A stretch of 64,000 nucleotides of DNA, from NCBI GenBank assembly GCA_030847615.1, contig JAUMIR010000004.1, positions 103,244,001 to 103,308,000 of the forward strand, given 5' to 3'. The notes beneath the pieces are model-generated. The model saw nothing but the letters and a program-made list of their open reading frames with translations. It was not told the origin of the DNA and did no database searches. The DNA is from Gambelia wislizenii. Taxonomy: Eukaryota; Chordata; Lepidosauria; Squamata; Crotaphytidae. Positions 22,304 to 33,612 of this stretch are shown here, piece after piece. The translations under genes and the position numbers were made by a program. The stretch's first letter is position 1, and every line of letters begins with the position of its first letter.

Positions 22304-22814
22304 GAGGTAACAATGAAACTATTCTTTTCAGGCAATTAGCTTTACAAAGGTGATACATAAATTGCTTAGCATTTTTGGTGGTTTTTGTGTGAGTAAATGT
22401 GCTTGTGTGGTTGGGAGGGGGGTTGACCATCAAAGCTGCTTTGGAGAAGCAGTTAGTGCTTTGCCCACTCTGTCTTCTATAAGAAATCAATAGTGTCGCT
22501 CCAAATGATCAACTATAATGTATAAAAACAAGATGTTTTAGACTGTTTTTATTATCTGTGGTTATTGTGATATACAGACATGACCTTTCTAGAAAATATC
22601 TTGACTGTTCCTTGCAGTTTCTCTGTAGGGAAACAGCCAAATTCATTTCCTCTCAGGACAATCCTTAAACAAATAAATCACTTTGCTGACTGATTGAAAT
22701 ATTTCACTATCTATCAAGTTTGCTATCTCCTTCTGTTCTCTCGACCAGCCTCCCTGATTGTCAGCAGAGCAGTGATTAAATTTTAATGACATATAACACC
22801 CAGTATTATATGTC

Positions 22815-23000
22815 ACCAAGAGCCATTGAGGTGTAATGGCTTAAGCATTGGACTATGACTCTGGAGACTAGGGTTCAAATCTCCACTTGGACATGAAAAC
22901 CCACTGTGTGATCTTGGGCAAGTCACACTCTTTACTTGATAGGTTCACCTTAGGGTCACAATAAGTTAGAAACAAGTTGAGGGCACACAATAACAACAAC
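22815..23000 (+). mobile_element. CORE-type SINE, sense
   Basis: Head GAGGTGTAATGGCTTAAGC and GACTATGACTCTGGAGAC, B-box GGGTTCAAATCTCC, CORE segment AAAACCCACTGTGTGATC and CTTGGGCAAGTCACACTC. The tail is TCACAATAAGTTAGAAACAA followed by ACAACAACA. Confidence 0.87.
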
Positions 23001-23080
23001 ACCCAGAGTGATTAGCCTAAATGAACTGTTATTCATAAATAGTGATTCTGTTTAAAAGAAACAATATGGTTGATTTGAAA

Positions 23081-23175
<95 letters not shown>
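23081..23175. repeat. (CT)n(TA)n microsatellite
   Basis: A CT run of about 26 bases, then two TA runs separated by TGTTGTTGTT. Confidence 0.92.
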
Positions 23176-23179
<4 letters not shown>

Positions 23180-23292
23180 ACCTTGAACAAAATACTTGCC
23201 CAACCACTTTTGTCTTTCTTTTTTTACAAAAATAAATCGAATAGCATTATTTCTTAATGTAAGGAGACACTAAACAGAAAGTTTGCAGCCTG

Positions 23293-23876
23293 CTACAAAC
23301 AAGAGCTAAAGTAGTGGTTTGGATGTTAGACTACGGACATTTTCAGACACGTAAAATCAGCTTCTTGCCGCACAAGCAGCCTCCGAAACAGTATCGAGGC
23401 TGCTGTGCGGCAAGGGTCCATTTTGGATGACACCGTTTCTCTCTCAGCATTGTCCGTGACTGTTGCAGCCAGCATTGGAGGCAGCTGCACTATTTTTTAC
23501 TCCCAAAAGTTGTCCATGAGTAAAAAATAGCACGGCCGCCTCCAGTGCTGGCCACAACAGTCACGGACAACGCTGAGAGAGAAACGGCATCATCCAAAAT
23601 GGACCCTTGCCACGCAACAGCCTCGATACTGTTCCGGAGGCTGCTTGCACAGCAAGAAGCTGATTTTATGCATCCAAAAATCTCCTACGACTCTGGAAAC
23701 CAGGGCTCAGCCATGAAAACCCACTGGGTGACCTTGGGCAAATCATATTCTCTCAGCCTCAGAGAAAGGAAAAGGAAAAAACCCTCTGAATAAATTTTGT
23801 CAAGGCAACCCCATGATAGGTTAACCTGAGTTGCCATAAGTGAGAAATGACTTGAAGGCACACTACAAACAAGAGC
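23293..23876 (+). mobile_element. CORE-type SINE with 14-bp TSD, split by a foldback element
   Basis: The SINE body is 23307-23334 plus 23686-23862. It is flanked by CTACAAACAAGAGC at 23293-23306 and again at 23863-23876. Head TAGTGGTTTGGATGTTAGAC, CORE part AAAACCCACTGGGTGACC and CTTGGGCAAATCATATTC, tail GAAATGACTTGAAGGCACA. A 351-bp palindrome sits in the head after GACTAC. Confidence 0.92.
23335..23685. mobile_element. Long-palindrome foldback transposon, copy 1 (351 bp)
   Basis: Two arms of about 170 bp are near-perfect reverse complements, meeting at a short centre around AAAAGTTGTCCATGAG (23506-23521). The ends are GGACATTTTCAGAC and AAAAATCTCC. Each arm holds a further hairpin, with stem CTTGCCGCACA-AGCAGCCTC at 23364-23383 pairing with 23396-23414. 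The host SINE is restored exactly when the element and one TAC (23332-23334 / 23686-23688) are removed, giving a 3-bp target duplication. There is no coding capacity. Three-base duplications occur in PIF/Harbinger and some CACTA elements; the superfamily is not settled. Confidence 0.88.
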
Positions 23877-23879
23877 AAA

Positions 23880-25699
23880 ATCCAAAAGTCATAATTATAT
23901 GTCTATCTTATCCATGAATTATGTATGCAGCATTGTTGTTGTTATTTAGGATATTTTGTTTTCATTTGTTTAGATCTCTTGCAGAAAATGAGAGAAATTA
24001 AAATGGAATAGTTCAGTATAATATGCAGTTTCATACAGCAATAACAGTCAGGTATTTCAAAAGCCTATCAATTAAATCCACATAAATTAAAGGATTGTCA
24101 AGATGTGTGAATTAATATTTTGGCTGAGCAATTTTGATGTAAAGATTAAAGGTGGGTTTTGTTAACATTCTAGATTTTACTTCAAACAGTGATTGCTGTC
24201 AGACAAAGCCAGAATTCTGTGGAGTTCTGTGTTATATGTGTGAGCCACTTGCTGGAACATACAGCCTGTTTGTTACTGCTTGGCTGCTCTGACCAGCAAG
24301 GACCAGCTAAACTAACCAGAAATAGAAAGTTCAACATGTCCTCCTTTTGTTGGTTCCAAAAGGCCAGGGTTCATTTAAAAAAAATCAACCATCATTTGTA
24401 AGCGGGGGCAACAAGTTCGGAGCTCAAGTCTGCATGACAAACTAAGTTTTCTATATTGAGTCTATTTATCTGGGAGAAGCCTGGTGGGATTGAATGAGTT
24501 ATATGAGTGAATGGGCTCACCAAACAATGGAGTGGATTGGCTCCAGTGTGAGTGGGGTGGTAAAACTAAGTTTTATTTTAAACTTCAAAGGAGCTATTCA
24601 AAGTGCCAAACCCTATCCCCCAAGTATTTTCATCCACAAGAAAAAAATAGGCTACTTGGCCTTATGTATATAATGCTTTTTTGATAAAAAAAAATTATTA
24701 CTGTATAATACTTGGTCATCCTATCTTCCCATATAAATACCCAGCTCCATTCCTGAGTCTAATTGGGTGGGTGCCTGCCACCCACTAGGAAGTTTATCTA
24801 GTTGAAAACAAAAGTAGTAGCAAGGCGGGCCAAAGTTGGGTTTCACAGTATGTGAGCCCTATCATGTTAATAGAACTCGTAAACTGTCAAGAAGGATATG
24901 AAGTCCCAACATGGGGGTGATAAATCAGCAGCTTATGCAGAACTGTGTATTGTATTTTAACAGGACTCACATGTTTATAACCATACACAAAGCTAGAGCC
25001 AATAAGGTTACGATGTATCCTTTTCTACATTGTTCACCAGTCTGGTTTGCAAGATCTACACTTTTAGAAAAAATCTCAAAGCACACGAAAGGAAGAAATC
25101 CTTTCCACATACCATTAACTGCCAGGGACTGAGTAGATCATCTAACAGAGCTCTTTTCCCCACTGTACTCTCATTAATAATACAGAACTCATTACAAAAC
25201 CCATTTTTCAAACCATGTTTTGAAACAGTCAGACACACTACAGAAGCAGCATTAAGGATGTGAAACAAACAATACAATCAGGAGAATTAAGTTTGACATT
25301 TTTGTTTCCATTCACCAGTTTCTCAGGCACCCACACACAGAAAGTAGTCACATCACAAAATTCTTCATTCACTTGATGCTTTCTACAGGGAAACAATCCA
25401 AATGTAAATTGTTATAGCACTTGACTACCTTTTTTACGCTGAAGCCTGATGATTAAAAACATGCTTGAGTAACACAGCCCTATTATACATTCTTCTCCAA
25501 GGCTTGTTCTGCTAAATTCATTCATATAACTACTTGAACCTAGCTTGGTTAAAATTAGTCTGGAAACTGGCAGGAAGCAGATAAAAACATTAATGAAAAC
25601 ATTTGTACACTAACTTGGGCTTTCACCTGCCATTACCAAGCATATCTTTTCTGAATGGCTGCTATAACATTCAGTAAGCAGGTCTGGACCATTTCAACA
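23880..25699. other. Unique sequence
   Basis: No recognised gene or repeat in about 1.8 kb. Confidence 0.45.
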
Positions 25700-26065
25700 C
25701 ATGTCAGTTGGCTTTCATATTTATTATTTATATTAAGGGTATTTATCTATGCCCTGTCTTTAATGAATAGCAAGGACAATTTCACAAGGACTTATCAATG
25801 TACTAAACATAAACAAGAACAAAAACATAACAGCAAATTTTAAAGCTAATAAATAAAATGATACAAATACAAAGCAGTGTAAAAGTGGTGAGCAGTAATA
25901 AAATAGGTTAGCTTTAAAAGCATGGAGAAAAAGATCCTTGCCTGGTGTGGAAGTGGCATCAAAGTATGCATCAGACAAGCTTCCCTGGGCAGAGCATCCT
26001 TCCAAGAATACCACAATTGGGAAGACCTCTTTCCCAAGCAACTCCATGCATACCAAAGTGTTTTG
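25700..26065 (-). mobile_element. L2-like LINE 3' region, diverged
   Basis: Antisense motif resembling the L2 tail at 63310-64000: TATCTATGCCCTGTCTT, then CTTTAAAAGCATGGAGAAAA, then CTGGGCAGAGCATCCTTCC and GGGAAGACCTCTTTCCCAAG. Diverged; assigned by order of motifs only. Confidence 0.45.
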
Positions 26066-26369
26066 CAATATATGTATAAAATTTTCTCCATCTATAAGCA
26101 TATAATGGATGGTTACTGCTTTATTGGGAGAAGAGTGAAACAGTGGTTCAGATGCAGAAAAAGTAGCTAAACAATACTACAATGAAAATCCCTATGCTAC
26201 GAAACATAAAAATAATACTTCATGCAAATTTGTAAACTATGACTGATAGTGTGGGGCAGATATATTCTGATGATGAACTATATGAAAGAAGTAAAAGGAT
26301 GACAAATGCCTCCAAGGTAGAATCTTTTGACAATGAACACACAATTTTAGAAAGAGAAGTCAAAGAGGC

Positions 26370-27755
26370 CCCCCAAAACACTTGGGAGAAATAGACCATC
26401 AGGAACAGATGGCATACCAACAGAACTGTTTCAAGCTACACAAACAGAATCTATTCACATTCTAACTAAGATTTGCCAACTCATATGGCAAACAAAAGAA
26501 TGGTCCACAGATTGGAAATGGTCAATACTCAAGAAGGGGGACACTAGGGATTGTAGCAACCATTGGACTATTGCACTGATATCCCATTCAAACAAAGTGA
26601 TGCTCAAGATTTTACAAACAACAACCTTTTACCATATATGAAGCAAGAAACACCAGACTTCCAGATTGAATATTAAAAAAAAATGACTGTAGATGATTTA
26701 CATCATAATTCCCTTTAAAGTTATGTAAAATATGTATGGTTATTTTTTTCATAGAATTCATAGAATTATTCAAAAGATTTTCTATATTTCAACTCAATCA
26801 TTAATCAAAATATAGAGTTTAGTCAAGTAATCAGAAGAACACAAGGATTTTGGAGGAGCCACCGTGAAGTAAATAGATAGGATGTTTAAGTGCAAAGATT
26901 TTTCATTAAATACCAAAGTCATAATCAACCATGCCATAGTATTTCCTATTTCTATGTATGGTGGTGAAAGCTGGACAGTGACAAAAATCAACAAGAAGAG
27001 AATCAGCTAATTTGAAATGTAGTGCTGGAGGTAGGATGGAAAGAATATTCAAAAATGCTCAAAAAAGAAAAAAACACACCTTGTTTTTTAATTTCAAGAA
27101 AGCATGATGAGCAGAATCCTGGACTGATGATAATCTTCACAGATTGGGACTTATTCTGTGTACAATTCACAAATGGTGGTTTGGCACAGAAAGCAGTATT
27201 TTCAGTGCAGGAAATAATATTTGCACATATAAGTATTATTTTCTGCATAGAAAAAGCTGTTTTCTATGCAAATCACCACATGTAAATATTGCTCTGAATA
27301 CTCTAAGTCCCAAACTACATATAGGCTTCAAAAGGTGTGTGGTTTTCAAAGTCCTTCTCTTAGCAGGAAGAAAACTGTTCAAATTACTTGTTGCTTCCTT
27401 CTAGAAGAAAACTAGTGAAGAGTTACAGACCTAGCTGGAGACTAGTTCTACAGTTACCTTGCACTGCCCAAAAGACAAATAAATGGGTCCTGGACTCTCC
27501 CTAGAAGACAATATGACTAAGCTGACTATTGTACTTTGGACAGATCATGTGATGACATGATTCACTAGAAAAACTAATGCTGGAATAAATGGAATGTAGT
27601 AGGAAAAGAGGAAGAATGTAGATGGACTAATTAAATCAAGGAAGCCACAGCTGTGACTTTTCAAGACCCGAGCAGGACTGTTGATGACTGGTTTTTGGAG
27701 GTCACTCATTCATAGGGTTACCATTAATTGAAGCTTAATTAATTGAAGTAACAAC
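26370..27755 (+). mobile_element. Bov-B (RTE) LINE remnant, copy 1
   Basis: Contains RTE reverse-transcriptase coding sequence in ruins: ACCATCAGGAACAGATGGCA, AAGAAGGGGGACACTAGGG, TAGCAACCATTGGACTATTG. An internal deletion near 26650-26780 is followed by the C-terminal part (TATGGTGGTGAAAGCTGGAC) and 3' end (TCAAGGAAGCCACAGCTG, GGTCACTCATTCATAGGG). The order parallels the better-kept copy at 59-60.6 kb. It is split by an unclassified 403-bp insert. Confidence 0.8.
27031..27433. mobile_element. Unclassified 403-bp insert in Bov-B (family shared with 38043-38410)
   Basis: Interrupts Bov-B and is bounded by GCTGGAG on both sides (27024-27030 and 27434-27440), extendable to 8 bp with one mismatch. 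It shares motifs with 38043-38410, including CAGAATCCTGGACTGA-like, TTTTCTGTGCAG-like, a 'gcatataaatattactttaagcatgga'-like middle and GCTGTTTTCTATGCAAA. It is non-coding. A 7-8 bp duplication would suit a hAT-type element, but terminal repeats are not obvious. Confidence 0.55.
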
Positions 27756-27759
27756 AGAA

Positions 27760-28276
27760 AACCTACTCTAATCCTAAACTAAATACTATTGTTATATTAA
27801 CAAATACTAGGTCAAAAACATCAGAATGAAGACTCAAGAGACTTTAAAAAGTAGGCATATATTCTATTCATAATCATTACAGGGGTCAAATTCTTTGGAA
27901 GAAGTAGGGACCCTTGAGCCCACTAAGATGTTTTAGACTACCAGTGACCATCCTGGGTAAGGTTGATAGAAGCTGCATGTCATGACCGCTAGAGGCCCAA
28001 AGGTTTCATATTGTTCATGTTCCAATGTCACGATTTCACATTGGCATGTAATAAACGATGGTTAACATTAATTTAACCATTTGTTCACAAAAAAGAACAA
28101 GAAAGACAAACTTTCTATGTTTTGATATGTTTATTTCATCAAGAACTGAGGGAGAATCATTATGTATTTAACCATAACATCAGAAAACATTTTGGATGTC
28201 AGCTTTTTAATATAACATAAGCAATTAAAGGGATATTGTGTTATTATTTTTGGAGAAACTTGAAAGCAGTGTTTGG
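27760..28276. other. Unique AT-rich sequence
   Basis: Nothing recognised. Confidence 0.45.
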
Positions 28277-28290
28277 GCCACTGATCTTTT
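28277..28290. repeat. L1 target-site duplication, copy 1
   Basis: GCCACTGATCTTTT is repeated exactly at 34964-34977, flanking the full-length L1. Confidence 0.95.
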
Positions 28291-28720
28291 TTTTTTTATT
28301 ACTCTTTATTAAAAAAGAAAAGGTAAAGTACATTAAAAACATTCACACACATACCAACATATATCTAATTCACAAACCACAACCACCACCCATCACCCGT
28401 AATAACACATTTTACAAAAAATTACTACATTTACATACATTTACATACAAAATAACTTCCTTTTTGTCAAGGACCTGAATTTATTATTTCTATCTTTTTA
28501 ATCTTTTCTTTTCTATTCATAATTCTATACACATTTTTCTATATATAATTCCATATATCTATATCTCCTGGTTCTACACAGTATTTAATTATTGACAGGA
28601 TTCCTTGCGCTTCTTTCCTCTTTTCTATTCTCTTCTATTATTTGTACCCTGTACTCATATTAGACAAGGTTTTTCCTTCCTTTATAGTTACTTTATTGTT
28701 GCACCTTTATAATCTTCCCA
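28291..28720 (-). other. L1 3'UTR and oligo-A end
   Basis: About 430 bases after the ORF2 stop on the minus strand. AT-rich; ends in TTTTTTT (plus strand) next to the target duplication. Confidence 0.8.
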
Positions 28721-31700
28721 TTACTCAGTAAACCATATTGTCAAGTATTTATTCCATTCAGATTTCCAAAAATCCGTTAGATTCTTCCACTCTTTCCTAA
28801 ATTTATTAGTTGTCTTATATTTTACCCATGAGGTGAGTTGTTCCATTTTTGCTACCTCTTCCAATTTTATCATCCATTCCTCTATCTTTGGAATTTCTTT
28901 TTGTTTCCAGTGTCTAGCCTAGACTATTCTAGCTGTGGTAGTTATGAAGAAGGTCAGTTTTCTTAAATCTTTCGGAACGTTTCCCCCTACCATGCTTAAT
29001 AAAAATATTTCTGGTTTAAGTCCAATATCAATTTTTAATATCTTTTTAGTATATTTATAAATATTTTTCCAAAATTGTTTCACTTTCCTACATGACCACC
29101 ACATATGATAAAAAGATTCCTCTGCTTCTCCATTTTCCCGACATTTTGCTTCTTTTTCTTTATAAATTTTTGCTAGTTTTTGTGGGGTCATGTACTAGCG
29201 ATATAACATTTTATAACAATTCTCCCTCAGTTCCGTGCAAGCTGTATATTTAATATCTTTCTTCCATAATGTTTCCCAATCATCTAACTGAATACTATGT
29301 TCAATATTTCTGGCCCATTTAATCATATATTCTTTGATGTATTCAGATTCTAATTCCAAGGTTAGCAAGATTTTATATGCTTTTGATATTTTTATTTCCT
29401 TTTGTTCTGTTATCACCTTATCTAACTCGGTTTGTTTCTGTTCTATTCCATAAAGCTTGATGTCCATTTTAAATCTTTCTATTATCTGTCTGTACTGGAA
29501 CCAGTTACACTCTATTTGGTCTTCCTTCAATTCTGCACTCGTTTTTAAGCTAATTACGCTTCCTTGAACTTTTAACAAATCATGATAAGTCCACCATATT
29601 TCTCTATTCCACATTTCTGTTCTTCTGAATGCTTCCTGAGATGATACCCATAATGGAAGCCCTCTATATAATTTCTTTCTTACCCTCTTCGAAACGTTCA
29701 ACATCACCTTCCTAATAATATGGTTCTTAAAGCTTTTATCGATTTTATCCTTCTCATACCAGAGGTATGCATGTAATCCAAATCTTGTATCAGTCCCTTC
29801 TAGTGTTATTATTCTATCATTGTTTAACAAAAACCAGTCACATAACCAAGACAAAACTGAGGAATTGTAATATATTTTTAGATTCGGGACTCCCAAACCA
29901 CCTTTATCCTTATCCTCCTGTAAAACTTTCTATTTTATCCTTGGTCTTTTGTTAGCCCATATAAATTTCAACAACTCTTTATCCCAGATTTTAAATAGCT
30001 TATTGTTGTACAAGACTGGTAGGTCTTGAAATAGAAAGAGCATCTTTGGTAATACCATCATTTTAACCACTGATATTCTTCCCATTAATGATAGGTTTAA
30101 TTTTCCCCATATTTCAAGGTCACCCTTTATTTCTTTCCAGGTTTTATTATAGTTGTTTTCTATCAAATCTAAGTTATTGTTTGTAATTTGTATTCCTAGA
30201 TATCTTGGGGGGTTTTGTATTTTATAATTTGTTATTTTCATAATTTCCTCTTGGTCTTTTTTGGTTAAGTTTTTTACTATTATCACCATTTTTTCTGTAT
30301 TTATTTTTATTCCCGATATTTCCCCAAATTCCCACAATTTTTCTTTAACATTTCTAATTGATATTAAGGGATCTTCTAAAGTTAACACCATATCATCTGC
30401 AAAAGCTGAGATCTTATATTCTTGTCTCTTAATCTTTACTCCAACAATTCCTTTGTCTTCTCTTATGTTCTTACATAAAGTTTCTAGTATCATTATAAAC
30501 AATAGGGGTGATAGGGGACATCCCTGTTGCACTCCCCTACTTATTTTTATCTGTGAAGTCTTTTGTCTGTTAATTATTAATTGTGCTGTTTGCTTTTGAT
30601 AGATTGCTGCTGCACCCTGTATAAAGCTTTCCCCTAAATCGATCTTCTTCATTACTTCCTCCAAATATATCCATTTCACGTTGTCAAACGCTTTTTCAGC
30701 GTCTAGGAATATCAAAGCGTGTTTTTTCTCAGAATGCTTCTCAAAATATTCTATAAGATTCAATATTCTTCTAGTATTGTTTCTCATATATCTTCCTGGT
30801 AGAAAACCCGTTTGATCGTGATCTATCCAATATTTCAAAACTTTCTTTAATCTTTCTGCTAGAACCGTTACATATATTTTATAATCCGTATTTAACAAAG
30901 ATATTGGTCTATAGTTCTTCATTTCCTCCTGATCTTTATTTTCTTTTGGAATTAATACTATATTAGCGTTAGTCCAGGAATTAGGTACTTCGCCCCCAGT
31001 CATAATGTTATTGAATAGTTTCCATAGTGGTATATTTAGTTGTTCCTCAAATATCTTATAATAGATAGTGGAGAAGCCATCGGGACCAGGTGTTTTTCCA
31101 TTCTTCAAAGTTTTTATTGCTTGTTCTACCTCTGTTATTGTAATTTTCTTATTTAGTTCTTTTTGTTGTGGGTTTATTTTACACATGTTTAAACTTTCCA
31201 GATATTTCCGTACCTTTTCTGTTATTTTGTTATTTAATTGTTCATCTTTGAAAAGATTTGTATATTTCTGAAAGGCTGTTCTTATTTTATCTTGATTTGT
31301 TATCACTTTCTCATTTTCCTTTATTTTCAATATTTGTTGCTTCTCTTGAGTTTTTCTTACTTTATATGCCAACCATTTCCCAACCTTATTACTATGCTCA
31401 TAGTACCGTTGTTTCACAAATCTTGTCTTCTTTTCTATTTCCTGTGCTGTATCCATTTTTATTTGACTTTGAAGAATTTTTATTTCATGTATTATTTTTC
31501 CATTTCCTGGATCTGCTCTTAATTCTTTCTCTTTCTGATTTAATGTGTCTTGTATTATTTGCATTTTTTCTCTTATTTTCCTGTTTTTTTTTCACAATTT
31601 ATTTGCATTAATATTCTCCGGATCACTGTTTTACTCACTTCCCATACATTCTGAAGCGACAATTCTTTATTTTCTTTAAAGTAATTCTTCAAAGCTAAAT

Positions 31701-32482
31701 TTATTCTTTGTTGTACACTTTCATCTTGTATTAATGTCTCTTTTAATCTCCAATCATAACTTTTCTTTCTTTCTCTTATTTTTAACCTTATCATATAATG
31801 ATCTGAGAATGTCCTTGGATATATTTCCATAGATTTTATATACCCGGCCATATTTTTTGATATCCAAAAACATGTCAATACGCGAAAGAGACTTATGTCT
31901 ATCAGAGAAATATGTGTATTCTTTAGTATCATTATATAGATATCTCCACACTTCTATCATAGATAGATTCTCCATGAAATCAAAAAAAGATGACGGTGAT
32001 TTACCTTGTTTTTCTTTTATCTTTTTCTCTGATGATCTGTCTTTGAGAGGTTCCATTACCCCATTCCAATCGCCCAGGCAAATTATGCTATCAAAATCCC
32101 TTTCCAATACTATTTTCAAGATGTCTCTATAAAATTTAGCTCTACTTTCTGATGATGCATACACCCCTAGTATTAAGGTTTTCATATCCATGATATTCAT
32201 CTCTATTCCAATATATCTTCCTTTTAAATCTCTTAATACTTCTTTCGCATTTAAGTTCCTTTTTGTGTATATCACAATACCTTTCTTTTTCTTTTCAATT
32301 GAGTTTATAAATTCTTGTCCTAGTTTCCTATTTCTTGGCAAGTCTTTATGTTTTTCCTTTATATGAGTTTCCTGGATACATATTAAATCTGCATTGGTTT
32401 TTTCCAGGTAATGAAATACTTGATTTCTTTTATGTGGGGAGTTCATCCCTCTTACGTTCCATGATATTACACTAAATACCAT
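28721..32482 (-). pseudogene. L1 ORF2: endonuclease / reverse transcriptase, near full length
   Basis: A 1254-codon span. The N-terminal APE-type endonuclease (nicks target DNA) shows SWNVRGMNS, IQETHIK, GDWNGV, SRIDMF and, past a frameshift, TFSDHYMIRL. The reverse transcriptase (31564-29930) shows TPGPDGFSTIYYK, NYRPISLLNTDYKI, FLDAEKAFDNVKW, RGVQQGCPLSPLLF and FADDMVLTL. The C-terminal region has the Cys/His segment EKEAKCRENGEAEESFYHMW, which keeps only part of the usual pattern. Lesions: a frame change near 31830-31850, a return at the A9 run near 31580 (T-run on the plus strand), and amber stops at 29927-29929, just above 29191 and at 28916-28918. The start ATG follows the ORF1 tail by about 80 bases. 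Confidence 0.93.
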
Positions 32483-32559
32483 TTTTTGTTGTTCTTATTA
32501 ATTTTATAGAATTCTCTTTTATATCTATATTTGTCCTCTATTCATCTATCCCTCTTCAT

Positions 32560-32765
32560 TCTCTTCTTCTTTTCCGTCTTCATCCTCTAATTCTGATTCA
32601 TTTCTTTCTTCTTCCATTTCTTCTTCTTCTACTTCTTCTTCGCCGTCTTGTAGTGTTATCTCGTCTTCTTCCTCCGTTACCCCAACTGTTTCTTTGTCCC
32701 CTCTCATCTTCTCAATTTCTTCCTCTTGTTCTTCTTCTTCTCTCTTACCTTCCTTTAATAAGTCT
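32560..32765 (-). pseudogene. Acidic Glu-rich tail frame between L1 ORF1 and ORF2
   Basis: On the minus strand, the frame shifted by -1 from ORF1 is open for about 70 codons and is extremely Glu-rich (KREEEEQEEEIEKMRG, EEEVEEEEMEEERNE). It overlaps the end of ORF1 and stops before the ORF2 start. It may be the original C-terminal tail of ORF1 displaced by a one-base indel, or chance coding of a polypurine stretch. The plus strand here is TTC/CTT-rich. Confidence 0.5.
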
Positions 32766-33612
32766 TGTTTTCCCTGAGATTCTTTACCATTTTCCTTCTC
32801 TCTATAATTTCCATATCTTTTTCGTATTTTGTTAAGAAATCTTTTGCTTTTTTAACCGTATTTATCTTGTACCTTCTTTGACAATAAGTAAAGGATATTC
32901 CTTCTACTCTTTCCCATCTGTATTGTATTCCTTTTTTCTGTAATTTAGATGTAATAAATTGATAGTCTTTCCTTCTTTTCAGTATTTCTGCCGGGATATC
33001 CTTATAGATTGCCAACTCTTCCTCTTCGATAATCAACTTTTTGTCATACTTTTTTTCCAAGATTTGATCCCTTATCTTCCCTCTTATAAAATACACCACT
33101 ATATCTCTTGGTACCTTCCTTTTTATCGCTACTTTTGAATTAATTCTAAAAATTTTATCCACCTCCATTTCCATCCTTTCTGTAGAGATTTGTATATACT
33201 CTGCTAACCCTGGGATTAACCTTTCATATAAATCCTCCTCTTCTATTTCTGTCAGTCCTCTTATTTTTAGACATTTTTCTCTTAGTCTCATTTGGGTTTC
33301 TAAATCTCTTTTCTGACTTTGTTCTTGTTCATTTCCCAAAAGCTCTGTTGTTTTTTCTAAATTTCTAGTTTTAGCATTTAAGGTTTCCACTTTTCCGCTT
33401 AATTGTTCTACATCCTCTGTTATCTTATTTAGCTTTTTTCCAAAATCCTCTAGTTCTTTCTTTATATCTTTTCTTATATCCCTTATTTCCTGAGTCATTT
33501 CCTCTCTAAACCTCCTAAATTCCTGTAGTAATAGCTGTTGTACATCTGGTGTTTCTGTTGACAATCTTCTAGTTGTCAATGTATGAACTTGTGTGTTTCT
33601 TTTAACAAGCAT
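32755..33612 (-). CDS. L1 ORF1 protein (RNA-binding chaperone), open
   Basis: An uninterrupted 285-codon frame. An N-terminal coiled coil (about residues 20-110; repeated FRRFREEMTQEIRDIRKDIK-type heptads) would form the trimer. It is followed by an RRM-like domain (CLKIRGLTEIEEEDL, VPRDIVVYFI) and the C-terminal domain (YKDIPAEILKRRKDYQ, GIQYRWERVEGI). The L1 ORF1 protein coats L1 RNA in cytoplasmic particles and aids reverse transcription. The length is a little short for vertebrate L1, and a downstream acidic frame suggests the C-terminus may have been cut by a frameshift. The start is the first ATG after the 5'UTR. Expression is unproven. Confidence 0.85.
   Translation of the reverse strand: MLVKRNTQVHTLTTRRLSTETPDVQQLLLQEFRRFREEMTQEIRDIRKDIKKELEDFGKKLNKITEDVEQLSGKVETLNAKTRNLEKTTELLGNEQEQSQKRDLETQMRLREKCLKIRGLTEIEEEDLYERLIPGLAEYIQISTERMEMEVDKIFRINSKVAIKRKVPRDIVVYFIRGKIRDQILEKKYDKKLIIEEEELAIYKDIPAEILKRRKDYQFITSKLQKKGIQYRWERVEGISFTYCQRRYKINTVKKAKDFLTKYEKDMEIIERRKMVKNLRENKTY

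Noticed and set aside
28916..29930. Three amber stops in L1 ORF2 as a sign of APOBEC-type G-to-A editing of Trp codons
   Set aside because: Only the stop in the RWYLTP-like motif aligns with a Trp in the other L1 copies here. The other two align with Lys and Ile/Tyr positions, so the pattern is not specific.
31258..31611. Phe/Leu-rich plus-strand frame as a membrane protein
   Set aside because: It is the opposite strand of the L1 ORF2 reverse transcriptase, whose A-rich coding gives T-rich hydrophobic shadows.
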